Below, piece after piece: positions 13,731-22,204 of a DNA stretch of 38,777 nt. This DNA comes from Limosilactobacillus panis DSM 6035. GTDB lineage: Bacteria; Bacillota; Bacilli; Lactobacillales; Lactobacillaceae. The notes under the pieces are model-generated. The model was not told the origin of the DNA and ran no database searches. It saw nothing but the letters and a program-made list of their open reading frames with translations. The position numbers were made by a program, and so were the translations under genes. The stretch's first letter is position 1. Every line of letters starts with the position of its first letter. The stretch lies in the NCBI RefSeq assembly GCF_001435935.1, contig NZ_AZGM01000032.1, positions 1-38,777 on the forward strand, read 5' to 3'.

Positions 13731-14497
13731 TCATTTTCGCCATTCGATCCATAATCAACACTGACCAGGTACAAACCGCTGGCGGGAGCCGTCATCCGGG
13801 CCTGGGTCCGGTCCTTGGCCGCCAGTACCCGCTTGACGTCACTGACCGGGCGCTGACCGCTCCCCACTTCCAAGAGGAAGGCAACCATTATCCGAATCTG
13901 GTTATATAAGAACCCGTTCCCCGTAAACTCAAAGACAACCTCATTACGGGCAGGGTCCCGGTTAATGGTGATTTTCTCCACCGTTCTGACATTGCTCTTG
14001 GCCTGACTTCCCGAGGCAACAAAGCTGGTAAAGTCATGTTCCCCGATGAAGTCATGGGCCGCAGCCCGCATCTTGTCAATATCGACCGGGTATTTAAAGT
14101 GCGCCGTGTAGTTGCGCTTGAAGGGGTCCACGAATTCACCCTGGTCAACCCGGTAACGGTAGGTCTTGCGGTGGGCACTAAAGCGGGCGTGAAAACTGGT
14201 GTCGACCAGTTCAGCCTTTTTCACCAGGATATCCAAAGGAAGGATACTGTTGAGGGCCTTACGCATCGAATCATTGCTTAAGTGGTAAGGAATATCGAAG
14301 TGGGCCACCTGGTTAAGGGCGTGGACGCCGGCATCGGTTCGCCCTGACCCAATGACCGAAATTGGTGGGTCCGGATGCTTGGCAATCTTATTGACCGCGT
14401 TTTTTAAGACCTGCTCAACGGTCCGCTTGTGCGGCTGAATCTGAAAGCCAGAGAAGTTGGCCCCATCATAGGCAAACGTTATCTTGTAACGGTACAT
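13727..14497 (-). CDS. truA: tRNA pseudouridine(38-40) synthase TruA
   Basis: TruA makes pseudouridine at positions 38-40 of the tRNA anticodon arm. The frame is open to 14515, but GGAG precedes the ATG at 14497 by 8 nt and the protein then starts MYRYKITFAYDGANFSGFQ, so it is 256 aa. The catalytic Asp is in GSGRTDAGVHA (about residues 47-57), followed by the conserved AHFDIP. In most lactobacilli ecfT precedes truA directly; here the GH53 gene lies between them. It has a candidate promoter of its own. Confidence 0.97.
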   Translation of the reverse strand: MYRYKITFAYDGANFSGFQIQPHKRTVEQVLKNAVNKIAKHPDPPISVIGSGRTDAGVHALNQVAHFDIPYHLSNDSMRKALNSILPLDILVKKAELVDTSFHARFSAHRKTYRYRVDQGEFVDPFKRNYTAHFKYPVDIDKMRAAAHDFIGEHDFTSFVASGSQAKSNVRTVEKITINRDPARNEVVFEFTGNGFLYNQIRIMVAFLLEVGSGQRPVSDVKRVLAAKDRTQARMTAPASGLYLVSVDYGSNGEND

Positions 14498-14529
14498 TTC
14501 TGCCGCTCCTTTCATAAACTGTCCTTCCC

Positions 14530-14558
14530 ATTTTAGCTGGTCATCCCCGGAGATACAA
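14530..14558 (-). promoter_or_regulatory. Candidate promoter of truA
   Basis: On the minus strand TTGTAT (14553-14558), a 17-nt spacer and TAAAAT (14530-14535) lie about 35 nt before the truA start and directly after the GH53 terminator. The -10 is good and the -35 moderate. Confidence 0.55.
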
Positions 14559-14566
14559 GCATATGA

Positions 14567-14600
14567 AAAGGAGACCAGTTTTAAATTCCGATCTCCTCTA
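14567..14600 (-). terminator. Rho-independent terminator after the GH53 gene
   Basis: On the minus strand AGGAGATC pairs with GGTCTCCT (one G-U) and is followed by TTTT. It begins a few bases past the GH53 stop codon. Confidence 0.8.
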
Positions 14601-14604
14601 CTAA

Positions 14605-17600
14605 TTAAATCTTATCATCAACTTTAGAACTTAACTTGGTCGTTGCCTGCTCACCCGGCTCCGCGTCCACCACTAGCTTAGCCGAATAGGTAGCCGTCAG
14701 CTTTTGACCGTACTTAACTCCCTGGTTAGCAGCCACAAAGTTATCCGTCTTTTCACCAGCATTGTTACCATTAAGCCAGAATTCATAGTGGTAACGGGCA
14801 CCATTAGCAGCAACGTATTCCGCCGACTTAACCCCATCCTTCAGTCTTTCAGCAATGGCCGTCAAGTTTGTATCACTGATGGCAGCAGCGGGATCGCCAG
14901 TAAGGAGGCTGGCTGACTGACCGTCTAGGAAGTCATCGACCGCAACCGTTCCCCCAGCTGTCAGGCCATCTCCCGGGGTGACATCGGTATTATTCCAGAT
15001 CTTGCTGATCTTAATCGTTACCGGTGACTCTTTCCTGGTCACTTCAGGTGATGTATAGCCATCTAAGAAGCCCTTGAACATCATCAATGACTGCAGTGGG
15101 TGGCCGTGGTCATCAAACAGGGTAATATTATCCCATGATGAACCACCACTAGCGGGTTGGCCATCGTAGAACAACTTTGAATCGGGGTAGTAACCACGCG
15201 AGTTCATTGAGGCCCAACCGGTTCCTTCGGTTTCACCCATGTACTTGTTGAACTGCCAATTATCCCAACCAGCGCGAACCGGGATCCAGGCTGGTTCCCA
15301 GTAAAATGCGCCGAGGCCATTATCATTACTCAGAATCGTCTTGTACAGTTCGCTGATGGCATCAACCTGTCCCTGGGGGCTCACTGGGTAGTGGCCGGGG
15401 TCGTTACTGATGTTGTTGGCTGTCCCGTCCGCGTTTTGCAGGGTAAACGGCCAGCCAGTTTCGGCAACCATGTACTTCTTACCAAATTCCTTTGCCAGCT
15501 GTTCAACCTGCGCGATGATGGTCGGGTTGTTCCCCCACTTGGTTGTGTTACCCCATCCCCAGAACGGGTAGTAGGAAGTAGCAAAGATGTCGTAACTAAC
15601 GTTGTGGTCTTGTAACGACTGCAAAATCAGGCGGTCGTTATCAATGTCTGGGGATTCAACGTGGATGGCAATCTTGGTATTCTGACTGTCCTCCCGGTAT
15701 GCCCGCGAAGCCGCGCTCAGTAGGTTGGTCAACTTAGTGGCGTACGGGTTATCCTTCCAAACGTTAATCGAGCCACCCTCGCTGACGCCCAGCATACCCT
15801 TGGTAATTTCGTTACCGAGCTGGACCATGCCAATCTGAATTCCGGCCGCATTGAAGTCATTGATCAGTTTCTTGTTGTACAGGTACAATTCCGTGTTCAG
15901 GTTTTCGTCACTCAGGTCCCGCCAAGCCTTTGGCCGCGCCTGGGTAGCGGGGTCAGCCCAGAAGTCGGAGAACTGCAGGTCCAGGTAGGTCTTAATCCCG
16001 TACTTTTGGGCATTTTTAGCAATCTCTAGGGCAGTTCGTTCATCGTTATTTCCTCCACCATAGCTTAAACCGTCAGCATTGTAAGGGTTAACCCACAGAC
16101 GGATCCGGACGTAGTTAACGCCCGCTTCGGAAAGGACCTTCATCAGGTCAGCCGGTTGACCATTGAAGTCGTAGAATTGAACCCCGTTGTTGATCAGGGC
16201 AATGTAACTTGAGACATCCACTCCCCGGATGGTCTCCTGGTTCATATTATTGATTGGTTCCACCTTGACGGTTTCGTAGCGGGCCCCAGTTTCACCACCG
16301 GTCTGGTAAGCCAGCTTAACCTCGTCAACCGACTTTTGACTTTCCGGTGTCTTATCATCGTCGACGACCGGCTTTACTGGTGCCCCCCAAGCTAGGATGG
16401 CGCTGTAGTTGACCTTTAGAGCATCACCATACTTGGCACCCTTGTTAGCAGCAAGGAAGTTGTTTAGCTTATCCTCAGCACTTTGCCCCTCTAGCCAGAA
16501 GACGTAGTGGTAGCTATCCTTACCATGGGTGTAAGTCTTGAGTCCTTCAAGGCCTTTGGTGTTGCCAGGCAGGCTCGCGAAGATGGTCTTCAGGATGTCG
16601 TCGCTAATTGTCTCCCCCTTAGGTCCCTTCAAGACGAGGCCGAGGTTGGCCAGCAGGTTGCCCAGGTCATCGGCCCCGAGGGTCTGCCCCTTCGTCAGGC
16701 CGTTTTCAACATCAACATTGACCCCATGATCCTTGAAGAGGTCCTGGACAACGGGCTGGAGGGTCGAACTGGTGGTTTCAACCGGCTGACTGGCCTGCTG
16801 GCCGTTGATCAGTAGCAAGGCAAGGGTCATGGTTTGCAGGTCCAGGCCGACACCCAGGAAGTCACCATTGACGTTTCGGTTACCAAGCTGGTTCATGAAG
16901 TTGGCTAGTGCATCGTCGAAGTTTGTCTGGTTCAGCTTAGCCGTATAGCTTTTGACCACGGTCCCGTTCAACAGTGATGTCCGGTTAAGGACTTTTTCAA
17001 TAATGGCCGGATCGTTCTTCAAATCGCCCTGGGCAATCAGCTGGGCCATCTGGTGGACGGAAAAGGCGGCGTAGTTATTGTCACTGCTCTGCCAATCGTA
17101 CTTAACAAGCTGGTGGTTAGCCTTCAAGTCCGCTGCCAGTTGGTTACCAGTAAAGGTCCGCAAGGTATCAAGATCGGTATCCGCCGCCCCATCATTGTTG
17201 AAGTGCAGGTCAATACCGTTTACGTTGATGGTTTGGTTACGCACAATCTGACCGTTGCCGTCAAGGTAGTAGAATTTACCGTTCGAGACAATCAGGCGGT
17301 TGGTGTAAAGGACCTTATTGTTGTACTTCTCAGACCAGGCATCGACATAGTTACCTTCACCATCATTGGCGTCACTGTACCGCAGGACAACTTGGAAACT
17401 GCCGTTATGGTCAGTAACGTTGTTAGGCAAGTCAAATGCGGTAACAAAGCCACTGTTGGCACTGTTGTACATCTGCGGATAAACTTTAGCAACGTCCGGC
17501 CGGGCAGTTGCCTGAATCTTTTGCCGGGCAACTTCCTTGCCGTTAATAAGGAGGATGACAAAGCGGTTATCTTTCGTAGTTGCCGCATCGCTGGCGAACC

Positions 17601-18999
17601 AGCCACCAACCGTGATCCGGTCCCCTTCAACGTTGACCGAATCAAAGTGGTATCCCGATTGGTTCAAGGTAAAGTCTGGCAACCAATAGTCAACACTATC
17701 GCTGGAGTTACCGTTACCGGTGCTGACGTCAGAATAGCGGCTCACGATTGAGTAGGTGTGCCCCATTTGCAACGGCAATTTGCCCAGGTCAACGTCAAAG
17801 CGTGCATCCCCCGCTGTCCGGGTATCGCTGCCGAACACCTTAGCCACGTCTGGTGAGGCAATGTTTTTAATCCGCTGGGACGATACCTGACGGTTAGCAG
17901 ACCGGTCAAAGACAATCAGGTAGTGGTAGGGAGCGAAGATAGAAGCGTCATCGGCATGCCAGCCGGTAACGTGTAGGTCCCCACTGCTAAGGTCCCAGGA
18001 ATCCAGGTTTGCCCGGTTTACCTTGGTAACCCCACTAAACCAAAAGTCGGTCCCGTTACCATTACCGGCCGGGTCAGCTGTCCACCGACTCAGGAAGACA
18101 ATATTATCCTTAGCATATTGGGGAGTAAGCTTAAAGCTGACTTTAAAGCCAGCGATTCCCGCGTTGGCAATTGTTGGGAAGGCCTTGGCGACGTCTGGCC
18201 GGGCCTGGTTATCGACCACCTTTTGTCGGGTGATCTCACGGTTCAGTATCTGGTCAAAAGCAATGATGTAGTGGTACTGCTTTTGGGCCGCCTGATTGCT
18301 GGCGTGCCAACCACTGACGGTAACATTGCCGTCCTGGTCGCTACTAATGCTGTCTAAAACCGCCCGGTTCTGGTTATCGATGATGATGGGGCTGAACCAG
18401 AAGTCGGTTCGGTTCCCCTCCCCATGCAGGGGGTCACTGCTGTACCGGGAAATAACACTGATTGAGTGCCCGGCTAGTGAAGCCGCGTTGGGCAACAAGA
18501 TATTGGCATTAAAGCCTGCGTAGTCACTGCCTGCCACATCAGGGTACGCGTTTTGCACGTCGTCGCGCCGCTGGGGCGTGATGGCCTGGCGGGCAATTTC
18601 CTGCTGGCTGCTGTTATCATAAACTATTACGTACCGGTAGGGTTGACTGGTACTGTGACCAGTGGCTTGCCAACCACTGACGTTTAGCTGGGTTTGGCCC
18701 TGCTGGTCAGTGGACAGCGAATAGTGATCTAGGTAACCGTTATTTGCGTTCACATCGTTGGCCGTCGTTGGTGTCGTTGCTGGCATCTGGTTCTTTACTG
18801 GCTGGTCAGTCGTTGAACTAGTCGTCGTGGTACCCGTACTCGTGCTGGTCCCCGTCGTTTGGCTAACCGGTATGGTTGTATCAGCATGACCTGTACCAGT
18901 AAGGGCAGCAGTACCGATGGTAAAGCCGGCAAAGGCAATGGCCGCGCAGCACCAGAGCTTGCCACTTTTATAAAGTTTATAACGTTTCTTATGTTCCAT
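14605..18999 (-). CDS. Secreted GH53 endo-beta-1,4-galactanase with four N-terminal RDV-type repeats
   Basis: This 1464-aa exported protein probably hydrolyses beta-1,4-galactan of plant arabinogalactan. Residues 8-16 (KLYKSGKLW) match the KxYKxGKxW signal peptide and cleavage is likely after Ala39. A Thr/Ser-rich linker (41-80) is followed by four modules of about 110 aa (88-203, 213-322, 331-440, 451-555). Each has a (S/T/G)GW-x-A core and an RDV repeat, clearest in the fourth (RPDV 500-503, SGF 516-518, RYS 540-542). A YYLDGNGQ cell-wall/glucan-binding-like stretch (577-584) follows. The GH53 domain (about 920-1300) carries acid/base Glu1064 in QLGNE and nucleophile Glu1180 in MVAETGWP. 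A duplicated unknown module flanks it (about 766-876 and 1342-1443). No LPXTG or membrane anchor is seen. The Shine-Dalgarno is weak. It has its own promoter and terminator. Confidence 0.9.
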   Translation of the reverse strand: MEHKKRYKLYKSGKLWCCAAIAFAGFTIGTAALTGTGHADTTIPVSQTTGTSTSTGTTTTSSTTDQPVKNQMPATTPTTANDVNANNGYLDHYSLSTDQQGQTQLNVSGWQATGHSTSQPYRYVIVYDNSSQQEIARQAITPQRRDDVQNAYPDVAGSDYAGFNANILLPNAASLAGHSISVISRYSSDPLHGEGNRTDFWFSPIIIDNQNRAVLDSISSDQDGNVTVSGWHASNQAAQKQYHYIIAFDQILNREITRQKVVDNQARPDVAKAFPTIANAGIAGFKVSFKLTPQYAKDNIVFLSRWTADPAGNGNGTDFWFSGVTKVNRANLDSWDLSSGDLHVTGWHADDASIFAPYHYLIVFDRSANRQVSSQRIKNIASPDVAKVFGSDTRTAGDARFDVDLGKLPLQMGHTYSIVSRYSDVSTGNGNSSDSVDYWLPDFTLNQSGYHFDSVNVEGDRITVGGWFASDAATTKDNRFVILLINGKEVARQKIQATARPDVAKVYPQMYNSANSGFVTAFDLPNNVTDHNGSFQVVLRYSDANDGEGNYVDAWSEKYNNKVLYTNRLIVSNGKFYYLDGNGQIVRNQTINVNGIDLHFNNDGAADTDLDTLRTFTGNQLAADLKANHQLVKYDWQSSDNNYAAFSVHQMAQLIAQGDLKNDPAIIEKVLNRTSLLNGTVVKSYTAKLNQTNFDDALANFMNQLGNRNVNGDFLGVGLDLQTMTLALLLINGQQASQPVETTSSTLQPVVQDLFKDHGVNVDVENGLTKGQTLGADDLGNLLANLGLVLKGPKGETISDDILKTIFASLPGNTKGLEGLKTYTHGKDSYHYVFWLEGQSAEDKLNNFLAANKGAKYGDALKVNYSAILAWGAPVKPVVDDDKTPESQKSVDEVKLAYQTGGETGARYETVKVEPINNMNQETIRGVDVSSYIALINNGVQFYDFNGQPADLMKVLSEAGVNYVRIRLWVNPYNADGLSYGGGNNDERTALEIAKNAQKYGIKTYLDLQFSDFWADPATQARPKAWRDLSDENLNTELYLYNKKLINDFNAAGIQIGMVQLGNEITKGMLGVSEGGSINVWKDNPYATKLTNLLSAASRAYREDSQNTKIAIHVESPDIDNDRLILQSLQDHNVSYDIFATSYYPFWGWGNTTKWGNNPTIIAQVEQLAKEFGKKYMVAETGWPFTLQNADGTANNISNDPGHYPVSPQGQVDAISELYKTILSNDNGLGAFYWEPAWIPVRAGWDNWQFNKYMGETEGTGWASMNSRGYYPDSKLFYDGQPASGGSSWDNITLFDDHGHPLQSLMMFKGFLDGYTSPEVTRKESPVTIKISKIWNNTDVTPGDGLTAGGTVAVDDFLDGQSASLLTGDPAAAISDTNLTAIAERLKDGVKSAEYVAANGARYHYEFWLNGNNAGEKTDNFVAANQGVKYGQKLTATYSAKLVVDAEPGEQATTKLSSKVDDKI

Positions 19000-19039
19000 T
19001 TTTATTTCTCAACTTAATTTACTTTAAAAATACCTCATT

Positions 19040-19068
19040 ATTATATAGCAGTATGCTTGCTATGGCTA
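19040..19068 (-). promoter_or_regulatory. Promoter of the GH53 gene with an inverted repeat in its spacer
   Basis: On the minus strand TAGCCA (19063-19068), a 17-nt spacer and TATAAT (19040-19045) sit about 40 nt before the ATG. The spacer contains ATAGCA-N7-TGCTAT (19045-19063), a possible operator for a sugar-responsive repressor. Confidence 0.6.
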
Positions 19069-19080
19069 GCATTACGAAAC

Positions 19081-19108
19081 AAAAGGAGCCCTTCCTTGAG
19101 AGCTCCTT
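19081..19108 (-). terminator. Rho-independent terminator before the ecfT stop codon region, closing the ecf operon
   Basis: AAGGAGC and GCTCCTT (19102-19108 and 19083-19089) form a 7-bp stem with a 12-nt loop and are followed by TTTTG on the minus strand. The 5' arm overlaps the ecfT stop codon. The T-run is short, but the GH53 gene that was inserted lies on the other side in its own unit. Confidence 0.6.
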
Positions 19109-19910
19109 ATAAGATAATTCGTAAACCAAATAAAATAACCGTTACAACAGCAAACAGGCAGAGGCTGATGGTGTCGCGGCTTGCCCAGTGAAGCTGCCGG
19201 TAATGTGTCCGGGGCGCAGCTGGATCGTAGCCCCGGGCCTCCATGGCCGTGGCGAGTTCCTCTGCCCGCTTGAATGAATCAACGAAGAGTGGGATCAGGA
19301 TTGGCACCATCCGCCGGACCCGCCGGACGAGGCTTCCTTCCGCAAAGTTCATCCCCCGCGAACGCTGGGCGTTAGTGATTTTCCCCGCTTCTTCCATAAT
19401 TGTGGGAATAAAGCGGAGGGCAATCGAGATCATTAGGGTAATCTGGTTGACTGGCACCTTAACTACCCGCAGTGGCTTCATATACCAGGAAAGGGCATCG
19501 GCAATCCGCAGGGTCGGCGTGGTTGCCGTCAAAACGGTGGAGGCAGTAATAATTACCATGAAACGGAAAAAGATGATTAGTGAGTTGACCAGGCCGTCAT
19601 GGGTAATCGACATAATTCCCCAGTGCCAGTACACCTTCCCGCCCGTACTAAACAGGATTTGAAAAGCCACCGTAATCAAGATGATCCACATTAGGGGCCG
19701 GATACCACGCCAGTAAAGTCCAAAGCCCACCTGGCTAAGGACCATCGTTACCAGTAAAGCCACCGTCAGCCACGCACTGGTCACAAACGAGTTGGCAAAG
19801 AAAACCAATACCACGTATGCCACACACAAGAAAAGCTTCGTCCGGGGATCGAGGCGGTGAAGAAGGGAGCTACCGGGAACGTAACTCCCAAACACAATCG
19901 CGTTATTCAT
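19107..19910 (-). CDS. ecfT: ECF transporter transmembrane protein EcfT
   Basis: EcfT is the membrane scaffold that couples the EcfA1/EcfA2 ATPases to interchangeable S components for vitamins and metals. From the ATG at 19910 (preceded by GGTGAGG) it is 267 aa. It has about five to six hydrophobic segments, including 20-40, 42-60 and a C-terminal one (about 245-265). The two coupling-helix Ala-Arg-Gly-type motifs are present as SRGMNF and EARGYD. It overlaps the end of ecfA2 by 8 nt. No S component is encoded in the window. Confidence 0.96.
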   Translation of the reverse strand: MNNAIVFGSYVPGSSLLHRLDPRTKLFLCVAYVVLVFFANSFVTSAWLTVALLVTMVLSQVGFGLYWRGIRPLMWIILITVAFQILFSTGGKVYWHWGIMSITHDGLVNSLIIFFRFMVIITASTVLTATTPTLRIADALSWYMKPLRVVKVPVNQITLMISIALRFIPTIMEEAGKITNAQRSRGMNFAEGSLVRRVRRMVPILIPLFVDSFKRAEELATAMEARGYDPAAPRTHYRQLHWASRDTISLCLFAVVTVILFGLRIIL

Positions 19911-20766
19911 CCGCCTCACCCCCAATCCGGCTGGCCAGATGGTCTGCTAAGTCGTCGGTCGTTAGGGCGAGGGGTAAGGAAAGGCCCTTGTCTTGAAGGC
20001 GTTTCCGCATCTTGATTGCTACCGGCTGGGCCAGGTGGTTGTCCGCCAGTAACTGCGGATTGCTGAACAGCTTCTGGGGAACAGTGCTGGTCACCAGGCG
20101 ACCATGGTTCATCACCACCACTTGGTCCGCATAGGCGGCGACCTGCTCCATCTGGTGGGTAATCAAGATGATGGTCGTTCCCGCGGCATTTAGTTTAGCA
20201 ACTAGCGACAGTAACTGGTCGGTTGACTGGGCATCGAGCCCGGCCGTCGGCTCATCCAAAATCAGGATTGACGGCTTCATTGCCAAGACCCCGGCAATCG
20301 CTGCCCGCCGCATCTGCCCACCGGAGAGCATAAACGGTGACCGCTTACCGATTTCTTTCGGTAAGCCAACATCGGCAATTGACTGTTTGACCGCCGCCTT
20401 AACTTTCTCCGGAGGCCATCCCAGGTTCTCCGGTCCAAAAGCGACATCCTGGGCGACCGTCTCCGCAAAGAGCTGCTGTTCGGGAAACTGAAAGACAAAG
20501 CCGACGTGCTGGCGAAGCTTAGCCAAGTCTGCCTGCTTGGCGTCACTCGTCACCGTCACCTTGCCGACCTGTACTTGCCCGCTCGACGGTACAAGTAGGC
20601 CATCAATCAGTGATACCAAGGTTGATTTCCCTGATCCGGTGTGGCCAATAATTGCGGTATAGCTTCCCGCGGCAATCGAAAGGTTAATATCAGAGAGGGT
20701 GTTGGCGTCGCCCCGCTGTGAATTTGGGTAAGTAAAATTAACGTTGCTTAACTCAATTGCTGCCAT
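19903..20766 (-). CDS. ecfA2: ECF transporter ATP-binding protein EcfA2
   Basis: This is the second ATPase of the ECF module. Visible motifs are Walker A GHTGSGKST (about residues 42-50), the Q-loop in FQFPEQQLF, the signature LSGGQMRRAAIA, Walker B LILDEPTAGLD and the switch His in LITHQM. The gene begins inside the end of ecfA1. Of two in-frame ATGs, the one at 20766 (MAAIELSNVNFTYPN, 287 aa) has GGTG at 8 nt; the ATG at 20772 directly abuts that sequence. Confidence 0.95.
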   Translation of the reverse strand: MAAIELSNVNFTYPNSQRGDANTLSDINLSIAAGSYTAIIGHTGSGKSTLVSLIDGLLVPSSGQVQVGKVTVTSDAKQADLAKLRQHVGFVFQFPEQQLFAETVAQDVAFGPENLGWPPEKVKAAVKQSIADVGLPKEIGKRSPFMLSGGQMRRAAIAGVLAMKPSILILDEPTAGLDAQSTDQLLSLVAKLNAAGTTIILITHQMEQVAAYADQVVVMNHGRLVTSTVPQKLFSNPQLLADNHLAQPVAIKMRKRLQDKGLSLPLALTTDDLADHLASRIGGEADE

Positions 20767-21575
20767 AACCATTTCACCATTTCATCTTCCGTAAAGTACT
20801 GCTCGGGAACTGTCACTCCCCTGGCTACTAACAAATCACGTAGGCGCTGACCGGTTGGAATGCCCACACCCAGTTTTCTTAATAAAGTCGTTTTCTGCAG
20901 GATTTCTGCTGCTGGGCCGTTTTCAATAACGTGGTGGTCGCCGACGACCACAATCTGGTCCGCCATTTCCATTTCAACCGGATCATGGGTAATCGAAATA
21001 ATGGTTAACCCACCGTCGCGCCGCAGTTTATTAATCAGGTCAAGGATTGTCTGACGGCCCGCGGGATCAAGCATACTCGTCGCCTCATCAAGAATGATTA
21101 TTTCGGGCTCCAGTGCCAAAATTCCGGCAATCGCAACCCGCTGCTTCTGGCCGCCAGATAACATTCCCGGTTCCGCATCGGCTAACGTGGTCATTCCGAC
21201 CCGTTCCAGGGACCGTTTAATTAGGGGCGCCATCTTTTCACGGGGAACTTGGAGGTTTTCGAGACCAAAGGCAATATCATCAGCCACCGTTGCCCCCACG
21301 AACTGGTTCTCCGGGTTCTGAAACACGATTCCTACTTGCTGGTGGAGTTTACCAAGGTTCTCCTCCGTCACCGCCAGGCCGTTGACCATGATGCTCCCCT
21401 GACTGGGGACAAGAAGGCCATCTATCAAACGAGCAATGGTGCTCTTCCCACTCCCGTTTCTCCCGATTAAAGTCGTCCACTGGTTACGGGGAATTGTCAG
21501 GTTTAAGCCGTCGAGGGCTGGCGTCGCGGCACCCGGGTATGTATATGTAATATCTTTTAAAATTATACCGTCCAA
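20748..21575 (-). CDS. ecfA1: ECF transporter ATP-binding protein EcfA1
   Basis: This is the first ATPase of the ECF module (275 aa). It has Walker A GRNGSGKST, a FQNPENQFVG Q-loop typical of EcfA1, the signature LSGGQKQRVAIA, Walker B IILDEATSMLD and switch His in ISITHD. The start is TTG (MDGIILKDITYTYPG) with AAGGGA 8 nt upstream. It opens ecfA1-ecfA2-ecfT, which lies after rplQ as in most Firmicutes. The 100-nt terminator between rplQ and this gene implies separate transcription. Confidence 0.96.
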   Translation of the reverse strand: MDGIILKDITYTYPGAATPALDGLNLTIPRNQWTTLIGRNGSGKSTIARLIDGLLVPSQGSIMVNGLAVTEENLGKLHQQVGIVFQNPENQFVGATVADDIAFGLENLQVPREKMAPLIKRSLERVGMTTLADAEPGMLSGGQKQRVAIAGILALEPEIIILDEATSMLDPAGRQTILDLINKLRRDGGLTIISITHDPVEMEMADQIVVVGDHHVIENGPAAEILQKTTLLRKLGVGIPTGQRLRDLLVARGVTVPEQYFTEDEMVKWLWQQLS

Positions 21576-21605
21576 GTTACTGGTCCCTTCACAGTTAATA
21601 TTTCC

Positions 21606-21626
21606 ATTTTAGCGTGAACTACGCTA
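21606..21626 (-). promoter_or_regulatory. Candidate ecf promoter -10 with an overlapping inverted repeat
   Basis: On the minus strand TAAAAT (21606-21611) is a good -10 about 30 nt before the ecfA1 start. A perfect inverted repeat TAGCGT-N5-ACGCTA (21610-21626) overlaps its upstream edge and could be an operator. The -35 region is weak. Confidence 0.4.
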
Positions 21627-21661
21627 GTTGAACACCCATTTGCACTAAAACAATTTAAAAT

Positions 21662-21761
21662 AAAAAATCACTTACCACTGGGGTGCACGGGGTTTCCGCA
21701 TTCGAGCTAGACTAGGGAGTTCCCACCATCGTAACGCTCTATACCACCAGTGATAGCGATT
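21662..21761 (-). terminator. Large branched terminator of the S10-spc-alpha operon
   Basis: On the minus strand the outer stem is AATCGCT/AGTGATT and CACTGG/CCAGTG. It encloses about 65 nt with further stems (GAGC/GCTC; GGGA/TCCC) and is followed by six T and TATTTT. It is 27 nt after the rplQ stop. It is larger than a simple terminator and could also carry regulation. Confidence 0.7.
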
Positions 21762-21788
21762 CTTTATTACGTATTTAGTTAACAATAA

Positions 21789-22172
21789 TTAGTCAACGAA
21801 TTCCAAAATAACCATTGGTGCGCCGTCACCACGACGAGGCATCGTCTTCAAAATCCGTGTGTAACCACCGTTACGGTCTGCATACTTTGGAGCAAGTTCT
21901 TCAAACAGGTGTTGAAGTGCAGATTGGATACGAATGTTGTCGCCATCTTCCTTAACGTCAGCAACAACATTCCGGATGAATGCAGCAGCCTTCCGCCGGG
22001 AAGCAAGGTCGCCACGCTTAGCAAGCGTAACCATCTTGTCAGCAGTCTTACGAACTTCCTTAGCCCGTGCTTCAGTAGTGGTAATTTGACCATTAACGAT
22101 TAAATCGGTAGTTAAATCACGTAATAAAGCCTTACGTTGTGAACTTGTACGTCCTAATTTACGGTAACTCAT
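21789..22172 (-). CDS. rplQ: 50S ribosomal protein L17
   Basis: L17 (127 aa) lines the peptide exit tunnel region of the 50S subunit. It begins [20 protein letters not shown] and ends in the conserved [32 protein letters not shown] lies before the ATG. It is the last gene of the long ribosomal operon, 32 nt after rpoA, and is followed by a structured terminator. Confidence 0.99.
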   Translation of the reverse strand: MSYRKLGRTSSQRKALLRDLTTDLIVNGQITTTEARAKEVRKTADKMVTLAKRGDLASRRKAAAFIRNVVADVKEDGDNIRIQSALQHLFEELAPKYADRNGGYTRILKTMPRRGDGAPMVILEFVD

Positions 22173-22204
22173 GAAGTGGTTCCCTCCTTTGCAATTGGTA
22201 TCAA

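Noticed and set aside
17053-17751. 232-codon open frame on the plus strand
   Set aside because: Antisense to the RDV-repeat region of the GH53 gene; no independent signal for translation.
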